From: Pelargonium nanum
Taxonomy: Eukaryota > Streptophyta > Magnoliopsida > Geraniales > Geraniaceae
Length of the DNA: 34,482 nucleotides
Assembly (NCBI GenBank): GCA_036897485.1
Contig: JAYMTF010000513.1
Location: forward strand, 1-34,482
Direction of reading: 5' to 3'
Below the pieces are notes generated by a model. That model saw only the letters and a list, made by a program, of their open reading frames with translations. It was not told the DNA's origin and made no database searches. Made by a program: the position numbers and the translations under genes. Positions within the stretch are counted from its first letter, which is position 1. Each line of letters starts with the position of its first letter. This document shows positions 13,701 through 23,992 of this stretch, piece by piece.

Positions 13701-16700
13701 TCACCATGAAAATTGTTAATGACTGTGAATTTTCTGGTTTTGTGAAGCGACGTTGGAAATCTTGTATTTCCATTTCATATTTGGCTTCATAAAATCATAA
13801 GCATTAGACTCTTTCTAATAAAAAGCTTAATAGATGGAGATTGTTCAATGCTTTGTAATACACTGTGCTCCTTGAAGATAACACCTACCTCAGGTGGTAA
13901 AACTTTAGCGGGCACACCACCATAAGTTTTAGTGAAAAACGTGTCCTCATGCTTACAAAGTACGAATGTATGCTATCTGGGCAACTTTCCAGTAAAGTGT
14001 GGCTTATTCACAGAACAATCTGCTCTCTCTTTTGGTTCATGATGTCAATGAGTTCTCTCTCCTGTTACACCAAGAATATATGGTTTTATATTTTCATGGG
14101 GAACAACTGGAATGATGATCTTTGTCAGTCATCAATTGATGTGAAGTTTGTAATATTTATTAAGGCTTTGTTTTAACAGGTTCTCTTCACAGGGTTTTCA
14201 TACGGGGGTTTATCAGAACTCCCAGAAAGTGAATACTTTTCATGCTCAATGGGATCAACTATTGCTGGAGAAATTGGTGTATTTGGTTACAGACCGTCTG
14301 TGCTAACAGATATGCTTGCGGGTAAAAGAGCTGAAGTTGGAACAAATATTGGAGCTTATACAAGAACCTTTTCCGGTGATTGTTCCCCTTCTGATTTGGA
14401 AACTGCTCTGCAGGTTTGTGTTACTAGATTAGTCAGATTCACATTATTGTCTTATTGTCATTAAGAATAAGAGTTAACCAAGTGTCAATTTCACTAAAGG
14501 AATCCAGAATTTCTCCTTATGAAAATAACGATTGCATGTGTACATTTTAAGAGTCTGTATTATACTTGTGGAGTGAACCATTTCAAAATCCTCCATTTTC
14601 CAACTAGTGTTTTCTAAATCTGTCTGTGTCTTCATGAGGGCACTCAGCACTTTTTATTTTCTCTATGTTTGATGAGAAAAGTGGGTGAGGCAGGCAGTGA
14701 GATGACATATTCAACTCCTTTCCTGAAATATGCTTTTGATAAAAGATATATTGGTCTAAGGATGATGATGATGATGATGATGATGATTGTTAATCTAACA
14801 TTATATTTATGTCATGACTCATGAAGTGATAATTGTTTTCTTGGTTCTTAACTTTCCTATTTTGAGTTCGTTAGTTTGTCTCAATCACAATCATTATGCT
14901 ACTGGCTGTAGAGATTTCTCCTAATTCACCCATGTTATGTACCAGAAAAAAAGTATTAGGTTTAGGGTCACTCTAATGCTTGTTTTCTGCGCTATCTTTC
15001 TATGAGTGAGTGTCTGTGTGTTATAATTTCCCTTTTCTTTTTTGTTTTAGGGATGTCCTTAAGAGTTATGTAACCTCAACATTTTTTTTTTCGACACATT
15101 TTTTTTGTGACAGCTTGTCTATCAACTATTCACAACAGATGTGACACCAGGAGAAGAAGATGTGAGAATAGTGATGCAAATGACAGAAGAAGCAGTGCGT
15201 GCTCAAGAGAGAGATCCTTACACTGCATTTACAAACCGTGTGAGGGAGCTCAACTACGGGAACTCCTATTTCTTTAGGGTATGATTGAGACATGGTTTAC
15301 GCGTGCTAATTAATTTTTAATGGGTGTTATGCTTAATTGCTTATAACTTGGGGTTAATTAACTTCTTATGCAGCCAATTAGATTAAGAGACCTTCGTAAA
15401 GTTGATCCATTCAAAGCTTGTGAATATTTCAATAGTTGTTTTAAAGATCCATCAACTTTCACCGTCGTGATTGTTGGGAATATTGATCCATCTATCGCAC
15501 TTCCCTTGATACTGCAGTACTTGGTAAGTTGATTATGCTTTATAATGCTTTGGAGACATGATATATTTTGTGCTAATGGGGGTTTGTGATTTTCCATGCA
15601 GGGTGGAATACCAAAGCCTCCCAAACCAATATTACATTTTGACCGTGATAGCTTAAAAGGGTTACCTTTTACTTTTCCAACAAAAATAATTAGGTTGGAA
15701 ACTCTGCAACTATCTTTTCCTCCTATCTTCATTTGTTTTTATTAGTAGTACAACATTGGTTAGAAGTTGTCAAATAGTTGAGTTGTTTAGCTGGAAGTAT
15801 TGGGTTTCTTGGTCCAACTGATCTACTTTGACTATGATCTACTTAGAAGGAATCTTATAGTGGCCCATCTGCCTACCTCTGTCAGTGTCTGTCCGTCTCT
15901 CTTACATTAATGGCTAAACTTTTATCATCCTTGTCTGCTAGGATCTAAAATGCTGTTGCTCAGTGGCTTTCTTCTCATCATCACACTTTACTGCAATCTC
16001 TTTCTTAGCTTACTTCAAATATGGTGCTTTTTTTCTTTGCGTTGGGATCAGTTTTCTAATACATTTGATGTGCTTGTAGAGAAGTGGTCCGCAGTCCAAT
16101 GGTTGAAGCGCAATGTTCGGTCCAGCTCTGCTTTCCTGTGGAGCTGAAGAATGGAACTATGGTAGGCGGTACTCGTTCAATCATATATATTGGCTATTGA
16201 GAGGGATGATAATAAAGCCTTTCCTTCACTTCTTTTTCCTGATTCTTTTGAATGTGTTTTTATGTTGGGGGAATGGATCAAATGTCAGATAGAAGAGGTT
16301 CACTTTCTTGGGTTCCTCAGCAAACTTCTTGAAACAAAAATTATGCAAGTTCTCCGCTTCAAACATGGCCAGGTGTGTATTGTCGACGCGCGTTTCTATT
16401 TAAAGGTCATTCCGCTCTTTGGCCTAATTATTCTTTAAATACATTTATGCTCCAGATCTACTCTGCTGGCGTTTCAGTATTCCTTGGTGGCAATAAGCCT
16501 TCAAGAACTGGTGATGTGCGTGGTGATGTTAGCATAAATTTTTCTTGTGATCCAGATATCTCCTCAACTTTGGTAAGTGTTTCTAGTTGTTTGGAAATTC
16601 TTTGTTTTATAGGCTGAGAGTCCAATCAGCTCACTTGATCATGTAATGTTTCTCAATAGGTTGATATTGCTTTGGACGAGATATTACATCTTCAGGAGGA

Positions 16701-18771
16701 AGGGCCTTCAGATCAGGACATTTCAAGTATCCTTGAGATTGACCAAAGAGCCCACGAAAATGGATTACAGGTAAAAAAATTACACTTTTGATGTAGTTAT
16801 GGGTAATTTGGTGTCCATGCTGCACGAGAAAAATATCTACCATCTTAATCTAAAAGAGGTTCAACCTTAAACTTGGGGCCATCCTCTATATTGGTTGATA
16901 AAAGAAGAATATCATGGCTTATTATTATAGATTCCAACTTAAAAGCTTGAGCTGGTTGTTGATTTGCCTTCTAGTATAAATAGGCCAACATTTAACTGAT
17001 ATGGGACTTCAGCATCCCTACTATCTTGTAAGTCCATCAAGGCGATAACAAGAATTGGTTTGCACATGGCTGGTGTAGGGTAAAGGAATTAAGGCTATTA
17101 GATCTCAATAAAAAAAATTGGAATACGAAAATCTCGGCCTGGAGGTGAAGGAAAAATAGAGTTTAGGAGGTTATGTGATTTCAGTGTCAATTTAAGGGTG
17201 GATAGGTAAAGGAAAAATAGTGTCATGTAATTTTGGTGTCAACTTTAGAAGAGTTATTGGAAATTATCCTTGGGTATTATTATTACTTTTCGATCTTTGA
17301 CTAGAACTATTACTACAAGTCTCTAATTTTAGCAAATCCATAATCATGGAGCTACAGTTTGGTATACAGTTTCTTTTTTACATGTTAGTGTTCAACAATT
17401 GTAACTTTTTGTCTCTTGATTGCCTGTACCGTTTTGTTTACTCTTTCAGGAGAACTACTACTGGCTGGAAAGGATTTTACGCAGCTATCAGTCAAGGGTC
17501 TATTCTGGTGATGCTGGTACTTCTTTCGAGGTCAGTGTTAACATTCTTATTAATGCCTGCTTTGTATTTGGCCTATGTTGTGCATTCAAACTTTTATTTT
17601 TCGTTTGTTGTATGTTGTCATCTAATCATCAATGCGCATAACAAGCACTCAGTAAGGCAAGTGGTTGATTTCACTTGTTCCCACTAGGTAGTGTTTGGAT
17701 TATAAATTTGATGGGAATGATAATGGAAATTGAATGAAACCCTTTCTCATTTCTTTGTAATGTTGTTTGGTTCAATTAAAGTGTGACAATGGAAATCATT
17801 CACATTCCTATTATTGTTGGTTGGTTTATGTTAAATTTGAATAATGAGCTACACATAATGACTTGTGTTCACTGCTAAAAGGTCAACCTTATTAGTAAAG
17901 TTTTCCTTCCACCATTATTATGTAGCTCATTCATTTATATTTATCCAATGTGAGAATTTATCACCCACTTCAACACTCCCCCTCATGCACCTCACATTTT
18001 TCTTTTATCAGTGGGCTCGACATGTGCACAATCGGAAGCCTTTTAAATCTCGTAATACAGTGATTATATCTTGTACTATTCTTTTCTTGGTTTCTACTCC
18101 AAAGAGGGCATCAAAACGGGAACAGTCTACAGTCTACAGTCTACACATTCAATTTCTTGTGCCACCCTTATGCAATATTGCGTGTAGATTTTTAGATTGG
18201 TGCATTTTCACTTCGTTTTTGTTTGTTTTTGTCTTCCCTCTTGATTAATGGCTTCTCTGACGGGCACTTTATCATGCTATTGTATAAATGATTATCTAGA
18301 CTCCTGTTAGTTGAAAAATGTGGATTAGAAAATTGAACTGAAGTTGTACAATTATTTATTGCTATGGTGCAGATTCAAGATGAAGGGCGTTCCAAAGTTC
18401 GAAGTTCTTTGACACCAATGACGGCACAACTGGCACTGAAAAGGAACTTGCCTTATCCTTGCAAGAAACAGTACACTGTAGTAATTCTAATGCCCCAGAC
18501 ATCTCGCTTACAGTTACTAAAATCATTCTTTCATTCTGCTGGAACCAATGGTAGAGATCTAAAGGTCAGTTGAATACCTGTTTTGGCAGATGCCATTATT
18601 GTGTATGTAATGCACTGCCCAGCAATACCTTTGTTCTAGATTCTTGATATCCTACTGCTCTTGAAAACTTACACAACGAATTGATTCTGGCAGATTTTAG
18701 CAGCCATTGTTGGTTTGACAACGTTGGGTCTCAGTTTATGGAGATATTCACGGAGAACCATGAAATCGTAG
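7707..18771 (+). CDS. PQQL: M16 (pitrilysin/PqqL-like) zinc metalloprotease, ~1007 aa, 21 exons
   Basis: Exons inferred: 7707-7915, 8808-9054, 9132-9257, 9866-10003, 10093-10224, 10314-10571, 10644-10781, 10876-10945, 11049-11262, 13188-13293, 14180-14413, 15114-15278, 15374-15523, 15602-15693, 16080-16161, 16289-16372, 16456-16572, 16660-16770, 17450-17530, 18373-18564, 18694-18771. They sum to 3024 nt in frame. The inverted zinc motif H-I-V-E-H is at about residues 83-87, inside R-G-V-A-H-I-V-E-H-L-A-F-S. The third ligand is probably Glu163 in L-E-K-E-R-G-A-I-M-E-E-Y-R, at the family's usual ~75-residue spacing. N-terminal M16 domains cover residues ~45-500. The second half (from ~510) repeats the fold without HxxEH, as expected. 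The protein matches the plant 'zinc protease PQQL-like' family (Arabidopsis At5g56730, from memory). The last 25 residues form a hydrophobic segment plus a basic tail. No clear transit peptide is seen. Substrate is unknown. Confidence 0.9.
7945..8557 (+). repeat. Tandem duplication (~300 bp unit) inside protease intron 1
   Basis: Copy 1 (7945-8244) and copy 2 (8261-8557) both open with GTTCATTGTTAAATTC and end at GATGAGAAGCAGATATGGGAA. Long stretches in between agree with scattered substitutions and small indels, e.g. the shared GATTTTGGTGGATTTGTAG. The copies are head to tail with about 16 bp between them. The duplication lies wholly within an intron, so the protein is unaffected. Confidence 0.85.
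11640..12840 (-). mobile_element. Ty1/copia retrotransposon fossil in protease intron 9
   Basis: Read on the minus strand, the order is: end of reverse transcriptase and the linker to RNase H (including N-Y-L-T-I-T-R-P-D-I-S-F near 12460-12430), the RNase H region ending with A-T-C-E-L-I-W-L-K-Q-L-L near 12120, a polypurine-like stretch at 11834-11845, then a 3' LTR beginning TGTTAGAATATG at 11833 and running down to about 11640. gag, protease, most of integrase and the 5' LTR are not seen, so it is 5'-truncated. It is broken, with several disruptions, and is moderately old. It lies antisense to the host gene in a 1925-bp intron whose splice sites remain usable. Confidence 0.85.
14759..14788 (+). 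repeat. GAT microsatellite
   Basis: About nine uninterrupted GAT/ATG trinucleotides in protease intron 11. It is likely length-variable between individuals and could serve as a marker. No function is implied. Confidence 0.95.
17690..17835. repeat. Possible MITE-like sequence in protease intron 19
   Basis: The stretch beginning GTAGTGTTTGGATTATAAAT and containing repeated ATGGAAAT/AATGGAA words resembles plant miniature elements with a 'GTGTTTGG' start. A matching terminal inverted repeat and target duplication were not identified by eye, so this is a weak call. Confidence 0.25.
17846..18060 (-). mobile_element. LTR-type retrotransposon scrap in protease intron 19
   Basis: The complement of 17930-17990 reads AGGGGGAG followed by TGTTGAAGT and, a little further on, CACATTGGATAAATAT. 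A polypurine tract followed by TGTTGAAG..CACATTGG is a widespread 3' LTR start in plant copia-like or small LTR elements. An inverted repeat (GAGCTACACATAAT at 17847, its near complement ending at 17926) lies in the LTR side. No coding part is visible. It is a fragment, presumably old. Confidence 0.35.
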
Positions 18772-19400
18772 GAGACATCTTTTGGCAGGCTTGGAACAGT
18801 AATTTTTCTGACAGTAATTAGCTAGGATAGATCTATACTCACTGATAATTGATCATCGAAGAAGGTAAGTTGACTTTCCGGATAACAATGAAAAAATATC
18901 CCGGTGTAAGAGGCTGACTACACATTATATTCGTCAAATGAAGACTCGAGACATCTGAGATATATTCCTAGAGTTTGTTGCTGAACACTTCAGAATGCGA
19001 AAAATACTGCTTATTAGTAGAACCTGAAATAGGATTGGTAGTGATTTGATTGTTTTCTTCTCTGATATTGATGTTAAACTACATTAGTGTTACTAAAACG
19101 AACATTTATTCTCCTGTGAAGTCTTGAGTGGCTTATTACATTACATATTGTTTGACATTGTATGTATAATATTTTCAAATACATGCTCTGATTTGAACTA
19201 TCACAGCACATGATGTATACCTATCAAGTAATGTATTTCATATTTGATCATGCATTTCTCTAGTCAACAAACCGCCTTGTATAAAATTATTTTCCATTAT
19301 ATGGAACTTCCCGTCAATTACGTTGTGGTTACTGATTAAAATCGAACAAATCGTAATATTTTCGAAACAAAAATTCTTTCAACTTCAAGCCTAAATAATA
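18772..19400. other. 3' UTR and downstream spacer of the protease gene
   Basis: AT-rich sequence after the protease stop codon, probably holding its 3' UTR in the first few hundred bases. No gene or repeat recognised. Confidence 0.5.
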
Positions 19401-19409
19401 GAACATTCA

Positions 19410-20345
19410 GGACAACATGAAGTCAAAGTGACCAAAGCTTCAAAGCTAGCAAGGAGAATAAGGGGCACACGCGGTGCCCGACTGCTTCAAGAGTGCCTGA
19501 AGACTTGTGCCTGAAACGCGGCTCCATGGACTTGCTGCCAAAACGCGCCCTCGCGAACTCGCTCTCGGGTCCGGAATACGCAGCCATGGAAGTCTCATGC
19601 ATGCAGTTGCCAAGTGTGTCCACGAATACAAAGGGATTATGTGGTTCCCTCATCTACTTGCTCCAAAAAGCACATACGAGCAATTGCAGAACTCATCTCA
19701 TAATTAAGGGACTTGCCCTCACAAATGCCGGCTCTCATGAACTGAACCGACGCTCAGATATATGTGTGTCGCGATTTGAAATTCCATGTCGCAACACGGG
19801 TGTGCCCACGTCCACACTTTGTGTGGCAACCTGAAATTTCATGTCACGACCAAGAAAGACTTTCTAGTCACTTCGTCATTCGGTCGTAACTATCACATTT
19901 GTGACACTTCCAAAGGTTCAGGAAAAAATTGCACAATTAGTAATATGTGGAGACTAAAATCTCTTTTTTGGGACGATAAGTGACTCCGTACCTCACTGGG
20001 ACTCCAAATGACTCCCCGCCTCATCAAGACCCGTCATCAGGACCCCAAATGGCACATTGCATCGTTGGGTCACCTCCAAGATTTATGCCTAGCAGGACCA
20101 CCACCGCAACGTTTCACTCGGTTCAGACACTAAAACACTACTCTGAGTAGAAAAGACTCTTAAGGGCTCATTCCCTCCACTAATGCTTGTAGGGCTTACA
20201 TAAAACTTTGAAACTCATCTAACACTAGTGGTTGGCACGCTCAAAAGTGTAGAACTCCAACACCCGAAACAGATGTCACATCACCAACGACTAACCACAC
20301 GACGACACATGAAGGAGGGGCACTGTTACCAAACAAGCACTACAG
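19410..20345. repeat. GC-rich unclassified interspersed sequence upstream of the DUF3531 gene
   Basis: This block is clearly richer in G+C and CpG than its flanks. It contains diverged internal repeats such as TTGAAATTCCATGTCGC at ~19777 and CTGAAATTTCATGTCAC at ~19831, and ACTCCAAATGACTCC at ~20002 echoed by GACCCCAAATGG at ~20041. Open frames in it overlap on both strands and none shows a known domain. It looks like part of a transposon, perhaps an LTR-element non-coding region, but the family cannot be named by eye. Confidence 0.4.
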
Positions 20346-20469
20346 TCTCCTTGCTTCATTTTAACATAGCGAAGGGTTTAAGCCCCGTCTCTCTCCATCA
20401 GCTCTGGAGATAAACCCTCCTCCATTTCAATCCCACAACACAACAACATCACTATCCTCGCAAACAACC

Positions 20470-22961
20470 ATGCTCATCCTCCACTCCCTCGCTCCTACTC
20501 TTCCACGACCCAACATTTCCTTCCCCAAAATCTCCCACCTTTCCAACACCTTGGCCCCAATTTCAACTCTCGCATTTCCAATCCAAAGATATGCTAGGCC
20601 AAACACACCTCTTTCCATTGCCATGGCAAGAAGAACCCAACATATGAATCAGAACGAGATTGGAGAATTCGAAGACGACGATGACGACGGCGAGGAAGTG
20701 GATGAATTCTCACCTCAGGGTAGATTTAGGCTTCGGGTCGACGATGAAGAAGATGAAGAACACGACGATTTGGGTAAATTTTCAGCTCAGAGTGTATTTG
20801 GAGGTGACGCTGATAAGGGTGGATTTTCAGCTCGAAGTGTATTTGGAGAGGGGAATGGAAAACCAAATGGTTATGATAGAGACCCAGAATTTGCTGAAAT
20901 CTTGAATACAGTTGTGGATGACCCCAAAAAGGCACAGTCCAAAGTAAGCTACTTTTTGCTTTAACTTAGCTTGTTTTCCTAATTTGATTGTCATTTTTCA
21001 AGAGATGTTTGTTTAGTCTCTGGAAGCTATCACATTTTTAAGTTTAAGTGGGAATTAAGAATATTCTTGTGTATTTCTCATCATTTTAATAAAGTTTTGT
21101 TATTTAAGTGATTTGATTGTGTTTGTTGAATGTCAGGTGGAAGAACGGTTCAAGAAGAAAAGAAATGATATATTGCAAACCAAGACAGGTTCCGCAACGC
21201 CCATGAAAGTGTTGTTCAACAAGTAGGTTCAAATGCAATGATCATATGTTTATTTATTTATTCTATGCCCTTTTAGTTATGCTTGATGAAATGTTAAATG
21301 CATGTTTATAAGTACTTGTAGAAGGTTCATTATGTTGTGACAATCTTTAATTATATATAGGATCTCTGTATCTACAAAAGAAGTATAAGGGAAACCCAAT
21401 TTTTCACATAACAAACACTTTAGTGATGAAATTTATGTTTGAACTCGTGATTTTATGAAACCCTTGCTCTATTTGAGATTATGTTATGTAATGCTGTTCT
21501 AGTTCCCATAATGCATGTATGTCAGGAAGGGAATTCAAATACTTGGTAGAAATTATGAAGTAATGGTGATTTTGTAATAATGTATTTTTTTAATGCATGT
21601 ATGCTCACCAGTCATTCCATCATAATCATATGCTATGCTCACATAAAAAAAGCATAACTTGCACTGATGCCAAATGTTGTGTAAGCACCCATCCTTACCT
21701 TAACAATGGTCCAATGGGTTTGATCTCTATTTGTTAGAGTAGGCACAATAAAAAAAAAGTGTATAAATAAGATTTTTTCTAGTAGTTAAAGACTATTTTT
21801 CATATTATGTGCTGCAACTATTTTGTTTCAAATGTCCTGTAGTTGGAATTTGTCAACCCTACTTCGCTAACACACAAATTATTCTTGACGATGTCAGATT
21901 TGATTATTCAAACTCATATATTTGGTTTGAGTTCTACAACATTCCACTTGAGAAAGACATTACTTTAATTCGCGATGTAAGTAATTCTTTTTGTACTGTC
22001 AATAGTTTCATTGCAAATGAAATTCAGCAACTTAGTTGGGATAGCCTGTATGCAGACAATCCGATCATGGTATATCATTGGGTGTCTTGGTGGATGCAAT
22101 GCAATGAATATGCAAGTAAGTTATAAACTTTCCTTCTTCTTTTTTATGTTTAACATTTTAAGTGAAAGGATAGCAGGTTATTTTGCTTAGAAAGTGAAAT
22201 TGTTAAATATATTTAGAATCTTAGATGTATATCTGGCTTAATCTCTGACATTTTAGGTTCTGAGAGCAGAATATGTTAATATTTACATCAGATATTTCGT
22301 CATTACGAGGATTATTGTTTAAAGTTTATTGAGTACTCTGATTTGATCATTGCAGTTGTCACAATCTGATGAAGATCGTAAAACACCAAGTTATGATGCT
22401 GTTCAAGGAGCTGAAGTGACACCAACCACATTTTACAACATTGGTAATTTGGAGGTTCAGTACAACGTGGCACGCGTATGGTATGAGGCTCAGATATGAA
22501 AATTTCTATGGGGAAACCTAATTTCTTTCGATGCTTTCAGCTGTCATGCTCTTTTTGCATTTTAGATGGAAAGATTTGGTCGTCCTTGCTGATGATTTGA
22601 TCCACAAAATTTCAGGGTGGATGTTGGGACCAGTGAGCCGTTGCTTCTCGACATTTTAGTAAATGCTTTAACACAGATAAGCTCTGAGTGAGTCGCATAT
22701 TTGCTGGGTTGTTGTGTCAATGTTGTGTTACTTTTTCTTGTCAGTCAAATCTGCCTACTATTAATCTACAACCCTATAAACCACAAACAACAAGAAAGTG
22801 TGTTGAATTGAAATTGCAAAAAATTGCTTCTAATTTTTTTTTTTTTTTTTTGTACCAGCTATGTAGGAATCAAGCAGGTGGTGTTTGGTGGATCTGAATA
22901 TGAAAATTGGAAGGAGGACTTAAATACAGAGGAAACAGGTTACAGTGTTCACAACATTTGA
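20470..22961 (+). CDS. Probable plastid DUF3531-domain protein, 332 aa, 7 exons
   Basis: Exons inferred: 20470-20943, 21137-21222, 21898-21976, 22056-22115, 22356-22480, 22616-22687, 22859-22961, summing to 999 nt in frame. Residues 1-~50 are rich in Ser/Thr/Pro and Leu with few acids, as in chloroplast transit peptides. Residues 57-100 are strongly acidic (E-D-D-D-D-D-G-E-E). An F-S-A-Q/R-S-V-F-G motif occurs twice (104-111 and 119-126). From residue ~187 the sequence F-D-Y-S-N-S-Y-I-W-F-E-F-Y, W-Y-I-I-G-C-L-G-G-C-N-A-M-N-M-Q, T-T-F-Y-N-I-G and V-F-G-G-S-E-Y-E-N-W-K matches the cyanobacterial/plant DUF3531 family (Arabidopsis At4g29400 and At5g08400, from memory). Biochemical function is unknown. 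A T-run precedes the last acceptor. Met52 is an alternative start, but it would remove the transit peptide. Confidence 0.85.
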
Positions 22962-23992
22962 GGATAAACTTGTAGATAGAGCAATTCTGTGTTCCACCTA
23001 TATTTTGTGTGTAATTTGAGAGGGAAGAGTATATGGTGTATCAGTTTAAACTTGAATGCAGATTTTGAAATAGCATTTTGAGGGATGCTAATTTAGGATG
23101 TGCTGTGTGTATATAATGCCAAGTTTGAGTAACCTACAGGGAATGTATTTGCAATTTTGAATTTTGCATTTTAAGTAATCATGCTCAATTCTTGAATCAA
23201 GACAAGTTGGTTCCATGGAATCGTCTCAACGACCCGATATTCTCAAATTCTACCAATTTCAAAAGTTGAGTTTAATAGTTTAGGTCTTAGTTTTTTTCTT
23301 CAGTATGCAAAAGAAACAGAATGTCAGAACCAACCCATTAATTGATGTTAACTTGAGCTCAATTTAAGGAGTTTAATTTGTTGAGTTTATGGATAATTGT
23401 CTCTAATGAGTAAGGGTTCATTACATGGATGTGAACTGAAATTAAGTAGAGGATACATTAAAAAGTATAATGATATATTTAATATCATTATTTAAAATAA
23501 TACATCATCACAAAAATGAAGAATCATCAATCACTTAACGGTAAAGTTAACTCTACTTAACAGTATGCACTAAATTGGGCACCAATTTGGCTCAAAAATA
23601 GTTTTAGTGTACTAAATTGTGTATTATGTCAAAGCTCATGTACCATTAGTGACATTAACCTAAAAAAATAATTAAAAAAAATTAGTTAATGTTGTATATT
23701 TCATCTTCTATCTCGACGCACATGTGTTCTAACAAACTTAAAAATACTTCCTATAGACGTTATTTATTGATAAGTCGTACATAAATAATTTTCTAAAAAT
23801 AAACTTATTTGAAGACAAAAATGCAAGGAATGGATTAACATGAAAGAAAGTTTTTAATACTCAGATCAAATGCATAAAGGTTACTAAATAAGCTAGAAGC
23901 ACAAGTAAAGCTCAAACATTTACAAAGAAGCCTCTCTAGGACTACATCACATCCCAACTACAGCACTCTCAGGACCTCAAATCAATTACTCA
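22962..23992. other. Intergenic region between convergent genes
   Basis: Holds the 3' UTR of the DUF3531 gene on the left and that of the HAT1 gene on the right. The middle is AT-rich, with words such as CTCATGTACCATTAGTGACA around 23636 that resemble common dispersed plant repeats, but no element boundaries could be set. Confidence 0.45.

Noticed and set aside
19423-19834. Overlapping open frames on both strands as possible genes
   Set aside because: Open frames on both strands are expected in GC-rich DNA, and none shows a known motif or continues through plausible exons.
21809-22126. Single 105-codon frame as one exon of the DUF3531 gene
   Set aside because: Only its middle (21898-21976) matches the family. 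Beyond the GTAAGT donor the match resumes in another frame at 22056 after a proper acceptor, so an intron splits it.
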